A stretch of 64,000 bases of DNA from Mesorhizobium jarvisii (GCF_003601985.1 NZ_QZXA01000013.1:1-64000), one strand, 5' to 3'; positions 8,776 to 17,131 are shown, counted from the stretch's first letter. Numbers and translations: made by a program. Notes: generated by a model from the letters alone, not told the origin.

Positions 8776-9810
8776 GTGCAAACCGTGTTTGATGGCCAAA
8801 GCCTGATTACCGCAGAAATCATCGCCGACAGTCTGCGCCGAGGTAAGCTCAAGCATCATGGCGAAGAGTTCGAAACCGCCCGCGCGGAACTGGCACTGAT
8901 CCTCCACGCCACACAGCAGCAGATCGAGCAGCAAAAGTATCCCGCCGAGATCGTTCGCCGGCTGTTGTCGATGCTCAGCGGGTTGCGGGCCAAGGTGCAT
9001 TCGGACGTCTGGCAGGCCTTGATACCGGTGGCGCAGAACCACCCGATCCTGGAGTATTTTCTCCAGGATCCGCTGACGCACTGGTCGTTCACCAAGCCCA
9101 GGGGCTATTCCGGCGACGCGCAGCTGCTCGACTACATCTATTGCGACCCGCACGTGGCCGAGAGCGTGGCCAGCGCCTCGGAGATCGGCAAGGCGCTTTA
9201 CAGCCATACCCAGAACGTTCCGTCATGCGTGGCGGCACGCGAACGGCGTAATCTCCTGACCCGCTATGTCGACGAGACGGCGGCCAAGAACGGACCCGAA
9301 ACCGAGGTGCTCGCCATCGCCGCAGGCCATCTGCGCGAAGCCAACCGCTCCGTCGCCTTGGCCGAGGGCGGTCTCAAGCGCTGGGTCGCGCTCGACCAGG
9401 ACCCGCAAAGCGTCGGGCTGATCGCACGCGACTTCCAAGGCACCGCGGTCGAGGCCATCGACGGCTCGGTGCGGACCGTGCTGACGCGGGGCCACAAGCT
9501 CGGCAAGTTCGATCTCATCTACGCCTCGGGCCTCTACGACTACCTCCAGCACAATGTCGCCGTGAAACTCACCAAGACCTGCCTGCAGATGCTGAAGCCG
9601 AACGGCACATTCCTGTTCGCCAACTACGCCGAGGGCACCCCTGACGCCGGCTACCGGGAAACCTTCATGGACTGGGTGCTGCTGCTGCGCTCGGAGGTCG
9701 ACATGTGGAACATCGTCAACGCCAGCGTCGACCGCAACGCGGTGGAGGCCAAGGTGTTCTTCGGCGAGAACCGCAACGTCCTGTATGCGGTGATTGAAAA
9801 GCGGGGATAG
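8776..9810 (+). CDS. Class I SAM-dependent methyltransferase-like protein
   Basis: This 344-residue protein has a helical N-terminal half (about 1-150, including the RGYSGDAQLLDYIY segment) and a C-terminal Rossmann methyltransferase domain. The SAM-binding strand and loop reads EVLAIAAGHLREA (about 179-191), followed by VALDQDP, DLIYASGLYDYL and a MLKPNGTFLFAN strand typical of class I enzymes. It starts at a GTG (8776) with AAGGAG seven bases upstream. The substrate is unknown. Some relatives make signalling fatty-acid methyl esters, but nothing in the context shows that. It is convergent with the ECF sigma gene. Confidence 0.8.
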   Translation: MQTVFDGQSLITAEIIADSLRRGKLKHHGEEFETARAELALILHATQQQIEQQKYPAEIVRRLLSMLSGLRAKVHSDVWQALIPVAQNHPILEYFLQDPLTHWSFTKPRGYSGDAQLLDYIYCDPHVAESVASASEIGKALYSHTQNVPSCVAARERRNLLTRYVDETAAKNGPETEVLAIAAGHLREANRSVALAEGGLKRWVALDQDPQSVGLIARDFQGTAVEAIDGSVRTVLTRGHKLGKFDLIYASGLYDYLQHNVAVKLTKTCLQMLKPNGTFLFANYAEGTPDAGYRETFMDWVLLLRSEVDMWNIVNASVDRNAVEAKVFFGENRNVLYAVIEKRG

Positions 9811-9949
9811 GCGGACCGAGCTGGAATCCAGGGAGTGCCCGCGTGACTTGTCGGCTTGGTCCAAAGGTGACCTTCGTCCCCTGGCCGATTTCCGCCTCAT
9901 CGCGGCGATGGGAAGCCCTGAGCGGTTCTGCGGTCAGGCCGAAGGCGAT

Positions 9950-10966
9950 CTACTGTGCACCCGGGAGGGATTGCGGCAGGCCGAATTTGGGCAGGACCGT
10001 CTTTTCGAAGGCGGTCATGGCGCAGACTCTGTCGCCGGCGAGAGCCAGCACGAAGAGGCCTGAACCGTGGATACCTGTGGGGGTATGCCGGTAGACGCCG
10101 AATGCCGGCTGACAATTGGCGCGCGTCGGCACCAGTTCGTATCTCCGTCCCGAGCCGAAGATGGGGGCAAAGAAGCGGGCCACAATGTCTCGGCCCCGAT
10201 ATTCCAGCGGCACCGGCGGCATCGACAGGAAGACGTCGTCGGTCAACAGAGCCACCATCGCATCGATGTCGGCGGATTCGTAGGCGCTGACGAACTTCGC
10301 CACGATCGCGTCCTCGCCAGGTGAGTTGCCGGCTGGCGGCGGCTCTCGGTCAGTGGTTACCGGCAGTCGGCGCTGCATTCCCGCACGCGCGCGTTTGAGA
10401 GCGCTTTTGACCGATTCAACTGACGTGTCCAGCATGTCGGCGACCTCGTGCGCGTGGAATCCAAGGACATCGCGCAGGATGAGGACGGCGAGCTGGCGAG
10501 GCGGCAGGATCTGCAGGGCGGTCACAAAGGCCAGGGAAATGGATTCGGTCTGCTCGTAGCGCGCCTCCGGACCGAGCGGCACGCTGATCGCGCCGTCCAG
10601 AAGGGCGTCGGGATAGGGCTCGAGCCAGGGAATTTCGCCGAGTCCAGTGGGTTCGGGCGGTTCGATACCCGGGATATCCCACTGCTTTGCAGGACGTCGG
10701 CGAGCGGAGCGCAGCACGTCGAGGCAGCGGTTGGTGGCGATGCGGTACAGCCAGGTGCGAAGCGAGGCACGTCCGTCGAAACGTTCGAGACCTCGCCAGG
10801 CAGCGAGCATCGTGTCCTGGAGAGCGTCCTCGGCATCCTGAAACGATCCGAGCATCCGGTAGCAGTGCACCTGCAGCTCGCGACGATGCGGCTCGGTCAG
10901 TGCCCGGAATGCCTCGCCGTCGCCGCTCCGCGCCCTCGACATCAGGTCCGTTCTCGCCAACGCCAC
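9950..10966 (-). CDS. ECF RNA polymerase sigma factor with SnoaL-like C-terminal domain
   Basis: This protein of about 338 residues has sigma region 2 (about 18-86, with DAEDALQDTMLAAWRGL) and region 4 (about 155-215, with LPPRQLAVLILRDVLGFHAHEVADML). A SnoaL/NTF2-like tail of about 110 residues carries MPPVPLEYRGRD. Such tails replace anti-sigma factors in several ECF groups. GTG at 10966 lies only one base from the AAGGAGG site, whereas the TTG two codons in (10960) has ideal seven-base spacing and is the more likely start. It is divergent from a DHFR-like reductase that may be its target; this is inferred from position. Confidence 0.92.
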   Translation of the reverse strand: MALARTDLMSRARSGDGEAFRALTEPHRRELQVHCYRMLGSFQDAEDALQDTMLAAWRGLERFDGRASLRTWLYRIATNRCLDVLRSARRRPAKQWDIPGIEPPEPTGLGEIPWLEPYPDALLDGAISVPLGPEARYEQTESISLAFVTALQILPPRQLAVLILRDVLGFHAHEVADMLDTSVESVKSALKRARAGMQRRLPVTTDREPPPAGNSPGEDAIVAKFVSAYESADIDAMVALLTDDVFLSMPPVPLEYRGRDIVARFFAPIFGSGRRYELVPTRANCQPAFGVYRHTPTGIHGSGLFVLALAGDRVCAMTAFEKTVLPKFGLPQSLPGAQ

Positions 10967-10984
10967 GCCTCCTTCTGTGCAGTT

Positions 10985-10997
10985 CCATACTGTATGG
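10985..10997. promoter_or_regulatory. Palindrome in the sigma factor/reductase divergent promoter
   Basis: CCATAC-T-GTATGG is a perfect 13-base palindrome 19 bases upstream of the sigma-factor start. It is a candidate regulator site in the 128-base divergent gap. Confidence 0.35.
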
Positions 10998-11013
10998 ACG
11001 CCGGCCAGGGCTC

Positions 11014-11043
11014 AAAAGGGGCGGTCGCGGAGCGCCCCCTTTT
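11014..11043 (+). terminator. GC-rich hairpin with T-run in the leader before the reductase gene
   Basis: AAAAGGGGCG pairs with CGCCCCCTTTT (one bulged C) across a nine-base loop, ending in a run of T. It looks like a Rho-independent terminator. Because it precedes the reductase start by about 50 bases, it may act as an attenuator or transcription barrier. Confidence 0.4.
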
Positions 11044-11094
11044 GCGATGCCGCGGCGTCTACACCAGCGACAATATCGTCAAAGGAGCACCGAA

Positions 11095-11685
11095 ATGGGA
11101 AAGATCGTCATCAGCACAAATGCCACACTCGATGGAGTGGTCCAGGATCCGGACGGCCAGGAAGGCTTCGAGCTGGGTGGCTGGTTCCGCCAGTCCGCAG
11201 GGGCCAAGGACCTCGAAGACTGGACCGCCAACGAGACGGAGGAAGTGCTGGGTGCCGAGGCGCTGCTGCTGGGCAGGCGCAGCTTCGAGTGGTTCGCGTC
11301 CCGGACGCCCTTTATGGACGTCCGCGTAGGCAGCAAGTGGGCGGCCAGAATGAACGGCATCCCCAAATACGTCGTGTCCTCGACACTCGACCATCCTCAG
11401 TGGAGCAACACCACGGTCCTCAATGGCGATGCGGTAAAGGAGATTTCGGCGCTGAAGCGGAAAGTGGACGGGGAAATCCTGGTCTATGCCAGCTATCAGC
11501 TGGTGCGCACACTGATAGAACAGAACCTGGCCGATGAACTGCGGCTGACAGTGTTCCCGGTCGTGCTGGGAACCGGCCAGCGTCTCTTCGACGAGACCAG
11601 CGACAAGAAGCCGCTGCAACTGGTCAACACACGAAAGATCGGTGACGGCCTGGTGTCCCAGGCCTACGAATTCGTGCAGGGCTGA
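11095..11685 (+). CDS. Dihydrofolate reductase/RibD C-terminal-domain family protein
   Basis: This 196-residue protein belongs to the stand-alone RibD_C/DHFR-like reductases, NADPH-dependent enzymes often of unknown substrate. Typical segments are the N-terminal ATLDGVVQ, LLLGRRSFEWF, NGIPKYVVSSTL, ILVYASYQLVRTLIE and the C-terminal LTVFPVVLGTGQRLF. The AAAGGAG site at 11081-11087 selects the ATG at 11095. These reductases commonly sit beside ECF sigma factors with SnoaL tails, as here. A true dihydrofolate reductase role is unlikely. Confidence 0.9.
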   Translation: MGKIVISTNATLDGVVQDPDGQEGFELGGWFRQSAGAKDLEDWTANETEEVLGAEALLLGRRSFEWFASRTPFMDVRVGSKWAARMNGIPKYVVSSTLDHPQWSNTTVLNGDAVKEISALKRKVDGEILVYASYQLVRTLIEQNLADELRLTVFPVVLGTGQRLFDETSDKKPLQLVNTRKIGDGLVSQAYEFVQG

Positions 11686-11975
11686 CGGCTGAAGACGGCG
11701 ACGAAGTCGCGTTGGTCGGTGTTGAAGCAGTGTCCCCCGTTTTCACGGAATTTGGGGAGACGCTTGGTGGCGGTGCGCGCGGAGAGCGCAAGCCCATGGC
11801 GTGGACGGTGTCTGCGTCCACGCCGACGCCGGAGCGCCTGACAAAGAAGCGAAAGAAGCGCTTGTCGACGGTGACGCCGACCCCGGTCATAGTACGCCAA
11901 GAGCGTGCCCGCGCGGCCTCATCGCCGATGCACTGGCGCCAGGCCTGGGCAACCGAAGACCGAAAGCGGGGGAAC
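11686..11975. other. Gene-free interval, nothing recognised
   Basis: Overlapping ORFs occur on both strands across these 290 bases, but none has a convincing start, a family motif or a typical composition. I could not identify a transposase relic. The downstream kinase gene has its own ribosome-binding site at the right end. Confidence 0.5.
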
Positions 11976-12788
11976 ATGAGCACAGTCATCGTTGTCGGCC
12001 ACGTCAATCACGACCAGGTCTGGTCGCTGTCATCGCCCCTCGCCTCGGGCTCGCGCATCACCTATTCCGATCGGGTTGTCAGGCTTGGCGGCGGCGGCTT
12101 CCACACCGGCACGCAGTTGGCGAAGCTGGGCAACAATGTCCGGCTGATCAGCAATCTGATGGACGACGACCATGGCCGGGAAGCACTCGCCAAATTGCAG
12201 GCGAGCGGCATCGACACCGGCTACGTCACCCTATGGCCCGGTGAAACCCGGTTCACCGAAATCCTGCTCGAGCCGAACGGTGAGCGCACCATTTTGAACC
12301 CCGGCGGCCAGCTGCGTCCTCCCTTCGCCGCGCCGGAGCCTGTCAGGGGCGACGCCGCCTATCTCAACGCCCTGGTGCTCGACGACGGCCTCGTCGCCTC
12401 GCTGCGGACGATCCCGCTTGTCGTCTCGCAGTTTCCGCTGCGCAGCGCCTCGAACCGCCCGGCCGACATTGTCATCGGATCGCGCGCCGACTTTCCCGGC
12501 GAGGACACGCGAGGGATCTGGGAGCGAGCGTCGCCGATTGCCGGGCCTCGCCTGAGGACACTGGTGCTGACCGACGGACTGCGCCCAATCTCGCTTTATG
12601 ACGGCAAGACACTCAATCACGTCACGCCGCTGAAGCAGGTTTCCGTGCCCGACACGATCGGCGCCGGCGACTGCTTCACCGGGATCTTCCTGCACGGCCT
12701 GCTGCAGGGGCTGAGTTTGGAGCTTTCCGCCGAACGGGCCAGCCAGCAAACCGCCGAATGGCTGTCGGAACGGGCTTGCACCGGCTGA
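11976..12788 (+). CDS. PfkB-family carbohydrate kinase
   Basis: This 270-residue protein starts MSTVIVVGHVNHDQVW, the usual first strand of ribokinase-fold enzymes. GGGGFHTGTQLAKLG is the substrate-binding segment, and DTIGAGDCFTGIF near the C-terminus is the PfkB signature with the catalytic Asp. It phosphorylates a sugar or nucleoside using ATP. At 270 residues it is slightly shorter than classic ribokinases. GGGGGAA precedes the chosen ATG. It lies just upstream of phnM, but the Pho-box-like array between them suggests separate control. Confidence 0.9.
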   Translation: MSTVIVVGHVNHDQVWSLSSPLASGSRITYSDRVVRLGGGGFHTGTQLAKLGNNVRLISNLMDDDHGREALAKLQASGIDTGYVTLWPGETRFTEILLEPNGERTILNPGGQLRPPFAAPEPVRGDAAYLNALVLDDGLVASLRTIPLVVSQFPLRSASNRPADIVIGSRADFPGEDTRGIWERASPIAGPRLRTLVLTDGLRPISLYDGKTLNHVTPLKQVSVPDTIGAGDCFTGIFLHGLLQGLSLELSAERASQQTAEWLSERACTG

Positions 12789-12812
12789 GGCAGGCACTCC
12801 GGGAAACGCCGG

Positions 12813-12841
12813 CTTTCATGAAAATGTCATAAAAATCAAAT
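12813..12841 (+). promoter_or_regulatory. Pho-box-like array upstream of phnM (three heptamers, 11-base register)
   Basis: The heptamers CTTTCAT, ATGTCAT and ATCAAAT are each separated by four A-rich bases (GAAA, AAAA). This gives exactly the 7+4 spacing of PhoB binding sites, whose consensus is CTGTCAT-N4-CTGTCAT. The array lies 174 bases before the phnM start and 24 bases after the kinase stop. Phosphate-starvation control of phnM is the expected consequence. Confidence 0.65.
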
Positions 12842-12887
12842 GGAAACCGGCATTCGAGTGAACTAGAAAACATGTCCTGGAGAGATC

Positions 12888-13013
12888 CTGATTGAGGCGT
12901 CGGCAAGCCGGTGCATCATCGCCATGATCGGCGTCGTCCATCGCCCCAACGATGTCGCCGACCTTGTCGCCCGCGAAATCCACCTTGAAATCGCTGCCTT
13001 GCAAGAGACATGA
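12888..13013 (+). pseudogene. Fragment resembling the C-terminal end of an ABC ATPase (possibly PhnL)
   Basis: In the frame ending at the TGA at 13011-13013, the last codons encode CIIAMIGVVHRPNDVADLV followed by AREIHLEIAALQET. This has the layout of the final strand, H-loop region and tail of PhnL-type ATPases (usually VGIFHDE followed by VADR). No Walker motif or start codon lies upstream: the frame closes at a TAG at 12864. The stop is one base from the phnM ATG. It is probably a truncated remnant; its identity as PhnL is a judgement from pattern only. Confidence 0.4.
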
Positions 13014-13014
13014 C

Positions 13015-14241
13015 ATGTGGCTGAGTGAATTCGAAATTGTCCTGCGCGACCGCGTCATCCCGAACGGCGCCGTCAGGATCGAGAACGGCCGGATCGCCGA
13101 GATCCGCGAGAAGCCTGTCGGGCATGCCGATATCGAGGGTGGCGGCCGCCTGCTGCTGCCCGGCTTCATCGACATGCATGGCGACATGGTGGAGAGGGAA
13201 GTCGAGCCGCGCATCGGCGTGCACGTGCCGATGCGGATCGGCATTGCAGAGCTCGACAAGAAGCTCGCCTCCTGCGGCATCACCACGGCCTATGCCGCGC
13301 TTTCCTTCATCGGCGCCAGCGTCACCAGCGGCGTGCTGCGCTCGCAAGACCATACGACTGATATCATCGACACCATTGCCGGGATGAAGGACCATTTGTT
13401 GGTCGACCACCGCATCCACGCCCGCTTCGAAGTGACCTTCACCCCGGCGATTCCCACGCTGCAGAAGCTGATGGACGCCGGCAGGCTGCATTTGATCTCG
13501 CTGATGGACCACACGCCCGGACAGGGCCAGTACCGCGACGTCGAGCTCTACATCGCCCGCATCGCCAAGGAGCGCGGCATGACCGTTGCCGCGGCCTCCG
13601 AGGTCGTCGGCAAGCGCATGGCGGGCCGCAATGGCCAGGGCGATGTGCTGAACGCCCTGCAGGACCTGTCGGCGCGTGCCCGGGCCGTCGGCATCGTGCT
13701 CGCCTCGCATGACGACGACACGCTGGAAAAGGTCGAACTGGTGCATGGCCTGGGCGCAGCGCTCTCAGAATTCCCGGTGACCCTGGGAGCCGCACAGGAA
13801 GCCCGCAGGCTGGGCATGCATACCGCCATGGGGGCGCCCAACGCACTGCGCGGCGAGTCCTATTCCGGCAATCTTTCCGCCCGGCAGGCCTATGAAGCCG
13901 GGCTGCTCGACATGTTGGCCAGTGACTATCATCCGGCCTCCATCCTGCCGGCCGTGCTCGGCCTGTCGGAACTGCGGGGCGATGGCCTCGCGGCGGCGGC
14001 GGCGCTGACAAGCGCCAACCCGGCCAACGCCCTGGGGCTCACCGATCGCGGCGTCATCGAGCCCGGCCTTCTGGCCGATTTCGTGGTGGCCGACCGCCAT
14101 CCCGTGCCACGCGTCCGCGCCACCTTCCGTGCCGGCCGCATGATCTACGGTGATGGCACGCTTGCACCAGCCGGCAAAGCAGAACGCCTTGGCCCGGTCG
14201 CGGCTGAACGGCTACCCGCTGCCGCCCGGGAAAGCGCGTAG
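13015..14241 (+). CDS. phnM: Alpha-D-ribose 1-methylphosphonate 5-triphosphate diphosphatase PhnM
   Basis: This 408-residue amidohydrolase-superfamily enzyme removes pyrophosphate from the ribose-triphosphate phosphonate intermediate of the C-P lyase pathway. Visible family features are LLLPGFIDMHGDMVE (metal His and Asp), SLMDHTPGQGQ, VLASHDDDT and LLDMLASDYHP, ending with the beta-sandwich DFVVADRH. The start MWLSEFEIVLRDRVI fits PhnM N-termini better than the longer frame. Other C-P lyase genes are not in this window, apart from a possible PhnL relic immediately upstream. A Pho-box-like array upstream points to induction under phosphate limitation. Confidence 0.93.
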   Translation: MWLSEFEIVLRDRVIPNGAVRIENGRIAEIREKPVGHADIEGGGRLLLPGFIDMHGDMVEREVEPRIGVHVPMRIGIAELDKKLASCGITTAYAALSFIGASVTSGVLRSQDHTTDIIDTIAGMKDHLLVDHRIHARFEVTFTPAIPTLQKLMDAGRLHLISLMDHTPGQGQYRDVELYIARIAKERGMTVAAASEVVGKRMAGRNGQGDVLNALQDLSARARAVGIVLASHDDDTLEKVELVHGLGAALSEFPVTLGAAQEARRLGMHTAMGAPNALRGESYSGNLSARQAYEAGLLDMLASDYHPASILPAVLGLSELRGDGLAAAAALTSANPANALGLTDRGVIEPGLLADFVVADRHPVPRVRATFRAGRMIYGDGTLAPAGKAERLGPVAAERLPAAARESA

Positions 14242-14370
14242 CGCTTTCCGGTTGGGAATTGCGTCAAAAACAAAGAGACGGAGCCTGAGCAAATTCCAGG
14301 AAGAGTGCAGGCCTGCTTTCCCGCAGGAATTGCGTTGGAGGGGTTTGCGCTTTCGAGACAAGGTTAAGCT

Positions 14371-14571
14371 CTAAACGTCGAGCACGACCATCATGCCGCG
14401 CACCTCGGCCATTTCCAGCAGCATGTCCTGCAGGGTTTCGATGGTGAGCGCCGCGCCGGTCACTGCCAGCAACTCTGTGATACTCTCTCTCATGGAAATG
14501 ACCGCGACTCCGGTCTTCTCGGATAACAGCCGTCCGATGGCTGCGCGGATCAGGGCATTCTGGTCAGGCAT
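14371..14571 (-). CDS. Small hypothetical protein (66 aa)
   Basis: This short ORF starts at the ATG complementary to 14569-14571, which is preceded by AGGGGAAT. The product starts MPDQNALIRAAIGRLL, is helical in appearance and rich in Glu, Leu and Met, and has no signal peptide, Cys motif or recognisable domain. It stands alone, convergent with phnM. I do not recognise it. The clear ribosome-binding site and the protein-like composition favour a real gene. Confidence 0.5.
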   Translation of the reverse strand: MPDQNALIRAAIGRLLSEKTGVAVISMRESITELLAVTGAALTIETLQDMLLEMAEVRGMMVVLDV

Positions 14572-15140
14572 GATTCCCCTTTCATGCTGGATGACGGTAT
14601 TAAGTCTTCTCAAACGGCACGCTTTTTTGCACAACCTCTGCGAGCTTTAGCCTGCGCTTGCAAGCCGTTTCGATGTGTCTGATCTCCATTATTTTTCTGA
14701 CAGTTGCTCGGCGACGACAGCGACGGCAGCACCCATAGTTTGCCAATGGAAACCTCACCATCCCCGGGAGCCTTGCAACGCACGCGCCCATCAGAGGTTG
14801 CATGAGGGTGGAATTTTTTTGCCGGGGTGAACTTGTGGAGCGCGCGCGCTGCGGCCCAACGAGCGAAAATCGCTTCGCACCATTTTAAATCTTGACGCGT
14901 GTCAATTTTTTATAAAACATGCGCAAACGCTGATGGGGCTAGGTCAGCGCTCTGGGAGGAGAAATGCCTGACATGGAAAAGGTCCCGACCGGGGTCCGTC
15001 GTCCGCGAGACGTTTGGCGTTCGCCGGGCCGCAGGCCGCGTGGCGTTGCCGATGCAAGCATGGCTCTCGCAGCACCGGCCACGGGCGTCCGTGGGCTTGC
15101 CGACAAGACACATCCAACAATCAAGAAGCGGAGGAACAAA
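14572..15140. other. 569-base intergenic and promoter region before the sugar ABC operon
   Basis: No gene is evident in the left two thirds. The right part is AT-rich and carries two inverted repeats, AGCGA-AAA-TCGCT (14862-14874) and TTGAC-GCGT-GTCAA (14892-14905), followed by TATAAA. At 14964 an ATG with a strong GGGAGGAG site is in frame with the binding-protein gene that starts at 15141. Confidence 0.6.
14892..14905. promoter_or_regulatory. Inverted repeat operator candidate for the sugar ABC operon
   Basis: TTGAC-GCGT-GTCAA is an inverted repeat with five-base arms that also offers a TTGAC -35-like element. TATAAA lies close downstream at 14911-14916. No regulator gene is adjacent. A second repeat, AGCGA-AAA-TCGCT, lies at 14862-14874. 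Confidence 0.4.
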
Positions 15141-16130
15141 ATGCGCATCTTCAACGGCCTGACGCTTGGCGCGGGCCTGCTGGCAACCATCGTCACGGCG
15201 CCGTCCCATGCCGAGGACGCGGCCAAGGTCGCGGCCATCGTCAAGGGCCTCGACAACCCCTTCTTCCAGACCATGCAGAAGGGCATCGAGGAGCAAGGCA
15301 AGACCAGTGGCGTCAATGTCAGCGTCCAGGCCGCCGCCAATATGGGCGACGCCACCGGCCAGGCCGACCGCCTGACCGCCATGGCCATGCAGGACTTCGA
15401 TTGCTACCTGGTCAATCCGATCAGCGTCTCCAACCTCGTCCAGGCTTTGGTGCCGGTCGCCCAGAAGAAGAAGCCGATCGTCAACATCGACTCCACCATC
15501 GACGCCGAACAGGCCAAGGCCGCCGGCTTTGCCGTCTCGACCTATATCGGCACCGACAATGTCGCCGCCGGCGCGCTGGCCGGCGAGGAAATGCTGAAGC
15601 TGGTGCCCAAGGGCGCCAAGGTGGCGTTGATCGCAGGCATCGTCGGCGATGTCGGCTCCAATGCCCGCATCAAGGGCTTCAAGCAGGCCGTCGAGGGCAA
15701 GCTCGAGGTCGTGGTGATGGTGAGCGCCGACTGGGATCGTGAGAAGGCGTTGACCGCCGCCACCGACATCCTCGCGGCGCACCCGGATCTTGCCGGCTTC
15801 TTCGCCGCCAACGACATCATGGCGCTCGGCGTCGAACGCGCCGTGCAGACCTCGGGCAAGGACGTCAAGGTGATCGGCCTCGACGGCATCGTCGACGCGC
15901 TGAAATCGATCGCGGCAGGCGAACTCACGGCCACCGTCGCCCAATATCCCTATGTCGTCGGCGCCATGGGTGTCGAAGCCTGTGCATTGGCCGCCAAGGG
16001 CAAGGAACTGCCCGCCAACGTGCCCGCACCCGTGCTCCTGATCAACAAGGCCAATGCCGACGCCTCGCTGAAGAACTTTCCGCGTCCCGGCGGCGATTAT
16101 CCCGATCCCTTCCGCGAGATGCTGAAGTGA
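15141..16130 (+). CDS. Ribose-type sugar ABC transporter substrate-binding protein
   Basis: This 329-residue periplasmic binding protein of the RbsB family has a Sec signal peptide at about residues 1-23 (MRIFNGLTLGAGLLATIVTAPSHA). The mature part begins with KVAAIVKGLDNPFFQTMQKG, the typical first strand and ligand loop, and continues with FFAANDIMALGVERA and VIGLDGI. GGAGGAA precedes the ATG. An upstream ATG in the same frame (14964) also has a strong site but would bury the signal peptide behind 59 residues. The permease and ATPase genes follow directly. The sugar is unknown. Confidence 0.92.
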   Translation: MRIFNGLTLGAGLLATIVTAPSHAEDAAKVAAIVKGLDNPFFQTMQKGIEEQGKTSGVNVSVQAAANMGDATGQADRLTAMAMQDFDCYLVNPISVSNLVQALVPVAQKKKPIVNIDSTIDAEQAKAAGFAVSTYIGTDNVAAGALAGEEMLKLVPKGAKVALIAGIVGDVGSNARIKGFKQAVEGKLEVVVMVSADWDREKALTAATDILAAHPDLAGFFAANDIMALGVERAVQTSGKDVKVIGLDGIVDALKSIAAGELTATVAQYPYVVGAMGVEACALAAKGKELPANVPAPVLLINKANADASLKNFPRPGGDYPDPFREMLK

Positions 16131-17131
16131 GCAATCCCACGGACAACGCGCCCGTCGCCCATTCGGCGGGCGCGGCGGAGGAGAGCCGCCCCTCCCTGTC
16201 GGCTCTCCTCCTGGATCCTTCCTTCTGGGCCGACTGGGCGTCCGTCGTCGGCCTGGTCGGTCTCGTCATCGTCTTCGGCATCGCCCAGCCGGTCTTTCTC
16301 AGCGTCGCCAATCTGCAGGCGCTCTTGCTGGCGGCGGCTATCCTGGTCGTGTTGTCGATCGGCCAGACCTTCGTCGTCGCGACGTCAGGCATCGACCTGT
16401 CACTGGCGGCGGCCGTCATGCTTGGCGCCATCATCCTTGGTCTCGTCAACGCGGCGGGCTACGGCATCTTCATCGCCTGCGTGCTCGCGGTGCTCGCCAC
16501 CAGCGCCATCGGCTTCCTCAACGGCCTCATCATCACCGCCGGCAAGATCCCCGATTTCGTGGTGACGCTCGGCACGCTGTCTGGCATCACCGGGCTTGGC
16601 CTGATCCTGTCGGGCGGTGAACCGACGATGGTCGGCTCGACCTTCCTGCTGAAACTCGCTTCGGGCTCGTTCGGGCCGTTCGGCTATCCGGTCTGGGTGG
16701 CGATCGCGGCCGTCATTGTGGCCCATATCGCGCTCTACCACACGCGCTTCGGCGTCCATCTCTTGGCGACCGGCGGCCAGGTCGAAAGCGCCGGCGCGCT
16801 CGGCATCCGCACCAACCGCGTCAAGATCGCCGCCTACACCATCTCCGGCTTCTGCGCCGGCATTGCGGCCATCCTGCTGGTTGCCCGCATCGGCTCGGCC
16901 GAACCGCAGATCAACACCAGCCTGCTCTTGAATTCCGTGGCGGCGGTGGTGCTGGGCGGCGTCAGCCTGTTCGGCGGCCGCGCCAGCATATTAGGCCCGG
17001 CCATCGGCGCGCTGATGCTCACCGCGCTGGTCAACGGGCTGACGCTGCTCAACGTCTCGGCCTTCTACCAACCGCTTGCCGTGGGCGCCATCGTGGTGCT
17101 GGCAGCGCTGATCATGCGGTACCAGAAATGA
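16127..17131 (+). CDS. Ribose-type sugar ABC transporter permease
   Basis: This 334-residue inner-membrane permease of the RbsC/BPD_transp_2 family has about nine to ten hydrophobic helices after a 35-residue cytosolic start. The conserved GIDLSLAAAVMLGAI, GKIPDFVVTLGTLSGITG and VVLGGVSLFGGRASILGP segments are characteristic. It starts at a GTG that overlaps the stop of the binding-protein gene and overlaps the ATPase start by four bases, so the three genes are translationally coupled. Confidence 0.93.
   Translation: MSNPTDNAPVAHSAGAAEESRPSLSALLLDPSFWADWASVVGLVGLVIVFGIAQPVFLSVANLQALLLAAAILVVLSIGQTFVVATSGIDLSLAAAVMLGAIILGLVNAAGYGIFIACVLAVLATSAIGFLNGLIITAGKIPDFVVTLGTLSGITGLGLILSGGEPTMVGSTFLLKLASGSFGPFGYPVWVAIAAVIVAHIALYHTRFGVHLLATGGQVESAGALGIRTNRVKIAAYTISGFCAGIAAILLVARIGSAEPQINTSLLLNSVAAVVLGGVSLFGGRASILGPAIGALMLTALVNGLTLLNVSAFYQPLAVGAIVVLAALIMRYQK

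Noticed and set aside
11664..12007. Possible transposase or other gene relic between the reductase and kinase genes
   Set aside because: Translations in all frames gave no motif I could assign and no terminal inverted repeats were seen.
14242..14370. A possible conserved rhizobial intergenic motif after phnM (AACAAAGAGACGGAGC)
   Set aside because: It resembles a sequence often seen between rhizobial genes, but only one copy was noticed here, so it cannot be supported as a repeat from this window alone.
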